Part shown: piece by piece, positions 39,765 through 44,228 of the stretch | Layout of the letters: every line of letters begins with the position of its first letter | How positions within the stretch are numbered: the stretch's first letter is position 1 | The notes under the pieces: generated by a model | Told to the model about the DNA's origin: nothing | Seen by the model: only the letters and a program-made list of their open reading frames with translations | Databases searched by the model: none | Assembly: GCA_904386005.1 (NCBI GenBank) | Contig: CAJFKR010000001.1 | Location: 276,221-320,448 of the forward strand | Source: Candidatus Flemingiibacterium merdigallinarum | GTDB taxonomy: Bacteria; Bacillota; Clostridia; Oscillospirales; CAG-272 | DNA length: 44,228 nucleotides | Reading direction: 5' to 3' | Program-made: the position numbers and the translations under genes

Positions 39765-39922
39765 TCTGCTTCGGCTTTGCCGAAGCAGAGAGTGGTCTCC
39801 GCTGCGCGGAGAGAGTGGAGAGTGGTCTCAAACCGCCGGAGGCGGTTTGAGAAATGAGGAAGAAATTCGCCTTTGGCGAATTTCTAAAATGAAAATAGCT
39901 GCCCGAAACGGCAGCTATTTTC
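39765..39922. repeat. Array of five perfect hairpins with constant junctions
   Basis: Hairpin arms and loops: 39765-39775/39779-39789 (11 bp, TTT); 39796-39802/39806-39812 (7 bp, TGC); 39826-39837/39841-39852 (12 bp, GGA); 39861-39871/39875-39885 (11 bp, TTT); 39891-39903/39910-39922 (13 bp, CGAAAC). The first three begin TCT, end AGA and are joined by GAGTGG-type linkers, while the stems differ completely. The last, followed by TTAAAAG, may terminate the acetyltransferase transcript. Confidence 0.9.
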
Positions 39923-39960
39923 TTAAAAGGGCGCGCAGGCGTTTACGACTTCATAAGATT

Positions 39961-40412
39961 CAATCACGACCGCACCCGCTGCTTGCAGCGGCCCTGCGCG
40001 GGGGGAGACTTTCGGCAGGGATACGCGAAATCGCGTAACCATAGAAACTCATGTACTCGCGGGAGCATATATTCGGGCGTATGGCAAGCGCAGCTGCGCC
40101 CGATTCACGATTCAATCACGACCGCACCCGCTGCTTGCAGCGGCCCTGCGCGGGGGCAGACTTTCGACAGGGATACGCGAAATCGCGTAACCATAAAAAC
40201 TTATGTACTCGCGGAGGCAAACATTCGGGCGTATGGCAAACGCAGCTGCGCCCGATTCACGATTCAATCACGACCGCACCCGCTGCTTGCAGCGGCCCTG
40301 CGCGGGGGGAGACTTTCGGCAGGGATACGCGAAATCGCGTAACCATAAAAACTCATGTACTCGCGGAGGCAAACATTCGGGCGTATGACAAGCGCAGCTG
40401 CGCCCGATTCAC
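39961..40412 (+). repeat. Three tandem 152-bp repeats
   Basis: Units begin with CAATCACGACCGCACCCGCT at 39961, 40113 and 40265 and differ at only a few positions. Each holds three palindromes: CCGCTGC-TT-GCAGCGG, ACGCG-AAAT-CGCGT and GCGCAGCTGCGC. The first 76 bp of each (39965-40040 in unit 1) recur once at 13490-13566. Apparent open frames through the array come from the repetition and are not genes. Confidence 0.95.
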
Positions 40413-40465
40413 GGTAATATCGGCATTGAAAGGAACGCTTCGCTGACGCGATTGTGGAAATTATT

Positions 40466-41179
40466 ATGAATATTGGTATTATTTCGGATATTCATTCAAA
40501 CCTTGCCGCGCTCGACGCGGCGATCTGCGAGCTTACCTCGCGCGGCTGCGAGCGTATCATCTGCGCCGGCGACATCATCGGAATCGGACCCGAGCCGGAC
40601 GGGACGGTCGGACGGCTGCGGCAAATCTCGAATTTGGTCGCGGTAGTCGGCAATCACGACGGCTATTTCACGCGCGGTCTGCCAAGCGGCTTCCCGAATC
40701 CGGAGCAGATGGAGCGCGACGAATACGAGCAGCATTTATGGCAGCAGAGTCAGCTGTCGGCAGAATCGGCGGAGTTTCTGCGCTCATTGCCCGAAGCCGT
40801 CTGGACTAAAATTGACGGCGTTCGCATCTATATTTCGCATTACGCGAAGTCTGACGGATATCTGCCGGTACATCCTGCCGACGGCGAGTGGCTGTCGGAG
40901 GTCTTTCCTGCCGACGCGGACGTCGCGGTCTACGGTCACGACCACTGCCGCTCGATTGTCAGGCATCACAGACGGCTATATGTCAATCCCGGCGCGCTCG
41001 GGTGCCCGTCCGACGGCTCGGATATCGCGCGGGCGGCGATACTGACAATCGGCGGCGTGATATCGGTTGAGCCGATTGACGTGCGATACGATGTGTCGGC
41101 GGTCAAAGCCGAGATTTCGCGGCTCAATTATCCGGCGAGCGGCGACATACTGCGTATATTCTACGGTTCGAGCGATTGA
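40466..41179 (+). CDS. Metallophosphoesterase (YfcE/MJ0936-like)
   Basis: This 237-residue calcineurin-like phosphoesterase has all metal-binding motifs in order: DIHSN near the N-terminus, AGDIIGIGP, GNHDGYF, the histidine of ISHYA and YGHDHCRS. The closing VNPGALGCP segment is typical of the MJ0936/YfcE phosphodiesterase branch. The ATG has only a weak site; GTG at 40454 is an alternative four codons upstream. It lies directly after the 152-bp repeats with no clear promoter. It probably hydrolyses a phosphodiester or phosphomonoester; the substrate is unknown. Confidence 0.92.
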   Translation: MNIGIISDIHSNLAALDAAICELTSRGCERIICAGDIIGIGPEPDGTVGRLRQISNLVAVVGNHDGYFTRGLPSGFPNPEQMERDEYEQHLWQQSQLSAESAEFLRSLPEAVWTKIDGVRIYISHYAKSDGYLPVHPADGEWLSEVFPADADVAVYGHDHCRSIVRHHRRLYVNPGALGCPSDGSDIARAAILTIGGVISVEPIDVRYDVSAVKAEISRLNYPASGDILRIFYGSSD

Positions 41180-41231
41180 ACAAAAAAACGCGAACCGGAC
41201 GTCGATATTATTGAAAAAATTTTAAAAACCC

Positions 41232-41260
41232 TTGAAACCCTCGCCGACTTATGCTATAAT
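41232..41260 (+). promoter_or_regulatory. Sigma-A promoter of the GH36-like gene
   Basis: TTGAAA and a perfect TATAAT are 17 bp apart, with a leader of about 57 nt. Confidence 0.85.
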
Positions 41261-41323
41261 AAGGCTGTAGACAAATCGACTACAGTCGAACTGTATATTA
41301 TGCAATACTGACAGGAGATAACA

Positions 41324-43039
41324 ATGTACCAGCTGTTTTCAAACGAACAATTCACCTCCGGCTTCACGGTGCGGCAGGAAAATGGAATCGATATAATTAC
41401 AATAGACGCGAGGGCTAAGGGCGACGCCGCGAAGCTCGAGCTCAAGCTCGTCTGGGAGACCGAAAATATCGGCGTCAACCTCACGTGGAGTCCGACCGGC
41501 TACCGCAACAAGACCGTGCGTCCCGACTGGGGCGGCAGCTCAAACTCGAGCGCGATGTCGGGCGCGCCGGTGTTCTGTAATGTCGCGTATGACGACACGA
41601 ACCGCATGACTATCGCCTGCGCCGACGCGAAGAACAGCGTGCGCATTTCGTCGGGCGTCGTAGAGGAGACGGCGCGTCTCAAAAATTCGGTGATAATCAA
41701 CGTCGACTGCGCAATTGATACGTACTCGACCGAGGTTTTGGTCGACACTCGCGCGATTCCCTTTTACAAATGCGTCGACCATGTCGCGGCGTGGTGGGAG
41801 GAGCACGACGGCTACAAGCCGATGGAAGTGCCGGACGACGCGCGTTGTCCGCTCTACTCGGCGTGGTACAGCTTCCACCAGCAGGTGGACGTGCCGCGCA
41901 TAGTCGACGAGTGCCGCTATTTTTCTGACCTCGGCTGCAAGGTGCTTATTGTTGACGACGGCTGGCAGACGAGCGACAACAGCCGCGGCTACGCCTACTG
42001 CGGCGACTGGGAGCCCGCGCCCGAAAAGGTGCCGGACATGAAAGCGTTTGTCGACGCGGTGCATTCGACCGGACTTAAGTTCATGCTGTGGTACTCGGTG
42101 CCGTTTGTCGGCATACACTCAGCGGCGTACAAGCGTTTTTCGGACAAGACGCTGTATATGAACAACGGTCTGAACGCCGCAGTGCTCGACCCTCGCTACC
42201 CCGAAGTGCGCGAGTATTTGATTGACATCTACCGCCGCGCGGCAGTAGAATGGGGGCTCGACGGCTTCAAGCTCGACTTTATCGACAGCTTCCGTCAGAG
42301 CGCGGATCTGCGCGACGGCATGGACTATGTATCGGTATACGACGCGGTCGACCGGCTGATGAAGGACGTGATGTATGAGCTGAAACGTCTGAATCCCGAC
42401 ATACTCATCGAGTTCAGGCAGAGCTACATGGGACCCTTGATGCGGACGTTCGGCAACATGATACGCTCGGGCGACTGCCCCTGCGACAGCAACACGAACA
42501 AGCTGAACACACTCGCGCTGCGCATGACCGGACGCGGCACCGCGACCCACTCGGACATGGTGATGTGGAACTACAGCGAGCCGGTCGAGCTCGCGGCATT
42601 TCAGCTGACGAATGTGCTGTTCTCGGTGCCGCAGATCTCGGTGCTGCACGACCGTATGCCGGACGACCACGCTAAAATGGTGAAGAATTATCTCGGCTTC
42701 TTTACGAAGTACCGCGACGTACTGCTTGACGGCGAAATGATGTACAAAAATTACGCCGCCGACTTCACGTATGTGTCGTCGAAACTCGGCGACACGCAGG
42801 TCGGCGCGGTGTACTCGGGCAGATTCGCGTATCTCGACGAGCCGACCGACAACATTGTCATTGTCAACGCGTCGCTCGAGCAAGAGGTGCTGCTCGACGC
42901 GAAGTTCGACGGATTGTATGAGTACATAACTTACGACTGTGTCGGCGACGAGCTGATACGCGGCAAGGTAATGCTCGGCGAATTTGCGCGGCTGTCACTG
43001 CCGGTCAACGGTCGGGTGGAGCTTGCTCGGGTGAAGTGA
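41324..43039 (+). CDS. GH36-like alpha-galactosidase-type glycosidase
   Basis: This 571-residue cytosolic enzyme belongs to the GH36/melibiase clan (GH-D). A beta-sandwich N-terminal domain (about 1-150) precedes a TIM barrel, with PLYSAWYSFHQQVD, GCKVLIVDDGWQT, the nucleophile Asp318 in GFKLDFID and the likely acid/base Asp384 in RSGDCPCDSN. A C-terminal beta domain ends the protein. It is shorter than the classical 720-residue GH36 enzymes, mainly at the N-terminal domain. The ATG follows AGGAG. The likely activity is retaining hydrolysis of alpha-galactosides, but alpha-N-acetylgalactosaminidase or another alpha-sugar specificity cannot be excluded. Confidence 0.87.
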   Translation: MYQLFSNEQFTSGFTVRQENGIDIITIDARAKGDAAKLELKLVWETENIGVNLTWSPTGYRNKTVRPDWGGSSNSSAMSGAPVFCNVAYDDTNRMTIACADAKNSVRISSGVVEETARLKNSVIINVDCAIDTYSTEVLVDTRAIPFYKCVDHVAAWWEEHDGYKPMEVPDDARCPLYSAWYSFHQQVDVPRIVDECRYFSDLGCKVLIVDDGWQTSDNSRGYAYCGDWEPAPEKVPDMKAFVDAVHSTGLKFMLWYSVPFVGIHSAAYKRFSDKTLYMNNGLNAAVLDPRYPEVREYLIDIYRRAAVEWGLDGFKLDFIDSFRQSADLRDGMDYVSVYDAVDRLMKDVMYELKRLNPDILIEFRQSYMGPLMRTFGNMIRSGDCPCDSNTNKLNTLALRMTGRGTATHSDMVMWNYSEPVELAAFQLTNVLFSVPQISVLHDRMPDDHAKMVKNYLGFFTKYRDVLLDGEMMYKNYAADFTYVSSKLGDTQVGAVYSGRFAYLDEPTDNIVIVNASLEQEVLLDAKFDGLYEYITYDCVGDELIRGKVMLGEFARLSLPVNGRVELARVK

Positions 43040-43072
43040 CAGCCGAACAACGCGGCTAAAGCAAGCGGCAAA

Positions 43073-43127
43073 TTGACAGCAAGCTGACAGCAAGCTGACA
43101 GCAAGCTGACAGCAAGCTGACAGCAAG
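43073..43127. repeat. 11-bp tandem repeat, five copies
   Basis: CTGACAGCAAG is repeated head to tail four times exactly (43084-43127) after one variant copy (43073-43083). The period is about one helical turn. It lies in the gap between the GH36-like gene and the cysteine-rich membrane protein gene. Confidence 0.95.
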
Positions 43128-43249
43128 GCTTTCGGCTATGACGAACAGGATGAATCCTATCACAAGCAAGCGGGCAGGGAGAAATAGCGTATCCTGAAAT
43201 TTGCAATCAGATAAACCGGATAATAAAGTCAATTCAAGGAGGCAGAACC

Positions 43250-44137
43250 GTGGAACACAATAACCAAGGCAAAACCTACTGCACCAAATCCTGTGACAAC
43301 TGTACTATTCGCGAAACGCTGAACTGTCCGGGCTGCATGGACGGTCCGGGGCGCGAGATAGACGGAGACTGTGCGCTCGCGCGCTGCTGCCGCGACAAAG
43401 GGCACGACACCTGCGAGAGCTGTACACGCAGCGGCGACTGCGACCTGTTTTTGCGCCGTCGAGAGCTGCCGGAGGAGCGTCAGCGTCTGCGCGAAGATGC
43501 CGCGGCTGTGCGTGAGCAGCTGACGCGTCGGGCGAAGCTGATGTGCGGACGGCTGCGCGTTTTGTTCTGGCTGATAATAGTGTCGGGAGTTTTCGGAGGG
43601 CTGACGAGCGACAGCTTGTTCGACTGGAACGTTTTACAGCAGATGGTGATTACTGTCATAATTTCGCTTATAACTGCCGTGTATGGAGTGATTCTGCTTG
43701 GATTCAGACATGAAACCGAGATGTTCAAAAAAGCCGGACTTTACAATATTCTGTCGGGCGCGCTTGGCATTGCCGCGTCGGCAATGATATACTGCGGCGC
43801 CGGCTTGTGGTCACTCTTATGCAGTCTGCCGGCGGCGGTGCTCATGCTGTTCGCGGCGTATTTTGAGTTCTACGGTTATCAGGTGGCGACATACGATCTG
43901 GACTTCGAGCTGTCGGAAAAATGGAATTTTATAAAGAAGCTGTCGGTGGCGTTAAAGCTTCTGCCGGGGGCTTCACTGCTGCTTATGCTGCTGCTGCCGC
44001 TGATCGCGACGCTGCTGCAGCTTGCGGTTTTAGTCGGCAACGTAGTCATCAGTGTGATGATACTGGTGTATTTATGGCGGACGGCGAAGTATTTCGGAGA
44101 GTACCTCGATGAAAATACTGCTGAGGCTAAAGTCTGA
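43250..44137 (+). CDS. Cysteine-rich (DUF3795-like) integral membrane protein
   Basis: This 295-residue protein has an N-terminal domain of about 70 residues with some 13 cysteines (YCTKSCDNCTIRE, LNCPGCMDGPG, LARCCRDKGHDTCESCT), resembling DUF3795-type putative metal or zinc-binding domains. A basic, helical linker leads to about five or six transmembrane segments (residues 100-280). The start is GTG after AAGGAGG. A Cys-rich domain on the cytosolic side joined to a membrane domain suggests a metal- or redox-linked membrane function, but no specific role is known. A hairpin overlaps its stop codon (44132-44153). Confidence 0.75.
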   Translation: MEHNNQGKTYCTKSCDNCTIRETLNCPGCMDGPGREIDGDCALARCCRDKGHDTCESCTRSGDCDLFLRRRELPEERQRLREDAAAVREQLTRRAKLMCGRLRVLFWLIIVSGVFGGLTSDSLFDWNVLQQMVITVIISLITAVYGVILLGFRHETEMFKKAGLYNILSGALGIAASAMIYCGAGLWSLLCSLPAAVLMLFAAYFEFYGYQVATYDLDFELSEKWNFIKKLSVALKLLPGASLLLMLLLPLIATLLQLAVLVGNVVISVMILVYLWRTAKYFGEYLDENTAEAKV

Positions 44138-44157
44138 AAATAAATTTTCAGACACGA

Positions 44158-44212
44158 GTTTTGTGACTTCGCGGTCTTCAACCGCGATTTGCTTCGCAAA
44201 CCGTCACAAAAC
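44158..44212 (+). ncRNA. Candidate three-way-junction leader element (copy B)
   Basis: The outer stem GTTTTGTGAC/GTCACAAAAC (10 perfect pairs, 44158-44167 with 44203-44212) encloses the hairpins TCGCGGT-CTTCA-ACCGCGA (44169-44187) and TTTGC-TTC-GCAAA (44188-44200). The ribosome-binding-like AGAAAGG is at the very end of the window, so a plus-strand gene probably starts just outside. It matches copy A at 34635 in architecture, in the second hairpin and in the GCAAACC junction. Confidence 0.6.
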
Positions 44213-44228
44213 ATCGACATAGAAAGGT

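Noticed and set aside
39961-40412. CRISPR array
   Set aside because: The units are 152 bp and near-identical throughout, with no unique spacers and no cas genes. The 11-bp repeat at 43073 is likewise far too short.
39983-40446. Overlapping open frames through the 152-bp repeats
   Set aside because: They are read from a repeated non-coding palindromic unit in several frames, have no ribosome binding sites and give Arg/Ala-rich protein.

Overview
The window looks like a piece of the chromosome of a GC-rich, saccharolytic member of the Clostridia (Bacillota), of the gut or rumen Oscillospirales/Ruminococcaceae sort. The placement rests on strong AGGAGG-type ribosome binding sites, many near-consensus sigma-A promoters with 17-bp spacers, a Bacillus EndoA-type MazF, an MsmX/UgpC-type sugar ABC ATPase, an SdpR/SdpI pair and several glycoside hydrolases with sugar-binding lipoproteins. 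The genus cannot be read from the sequence. No phage, conjugative or transposase gene is visible.

Layout. 1-3.7 kb, minus strand: a four-gene catabolic operon (2-hydroxyacid dehydrogenase, TIM-barrel sugar isomerase, Old Yellow Enzyme-type flavoprotein with an Fe-S motif, SDR dehydrogenase) behind a consensus promoter. 4-7.4 kb, minus: an ATPase, a solute-binding lipoprotein with a repeat in its signal peptide, and trmB. 7.6-10.2 kb, plus: a DUF1700/DUF4097 membrane-stress-like pair and a frameshifted small gene. 10.5-18.3 kb, plus: a GH2 glycosidase, a stand-alone sugar ABC ATPase and two tandem paralogous solute-binding lipoproteins. 18.4-22.8 kb: cysK, a divergent alpha/beta hydrolase, an sdpR-sdpI operon with a perfect palindromic operator, and two small minus-strand genes. 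22.9-25.6 kb, minus: a FAD oxidoreductase and another solute-binding lipoprotein. 25.8-33.8 kb: a propeller-like lipoprotein, an AraC regulator divergent from a D-lyxose/mannose isomerase, a degraded solute-binding protein, a GH92 alpha-mannosidase-like enzyme, a GNAT, a second propeller-like lipoprotein and tRNA-Gly(CCC). 34-37 kb: a mazF toxin without antitoxin and a two-component system with a long structured leader. 37.2-44.2 kb: a GHL6-type hydrolase, a GNAT, a dense repeat block, a metallophosphoesterase, a GH36-like enzyme and a cysteine-rich membrane protein.

How it fits together. Most genes serve capture and breakdown of glycans: lipoproteins bind sugars outside, a shared ATPase would power permeases encoded elsewhere, and intracellular glycosidases, isomerases and oxidoreductases process the products. 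The AraC-isomerase-GH92 group reads as a mannose-use locus.

The most unusual content is non-coding: (i) two three-way-junction elements with covarying outer stems, one in the leader of the two-component system and one at the right edge of the window; (ii) a run of five perfect hairpins with constant TCT/AGA ends; (iii) three 152-bp tandem repeats whose core recurs 26 kb away; (iv) two perfect palindromic operators set on consensus promoters. Several genes are visibly broken: a lost start codon, an in-frame amber codon, a frameshift and an internal deletion.
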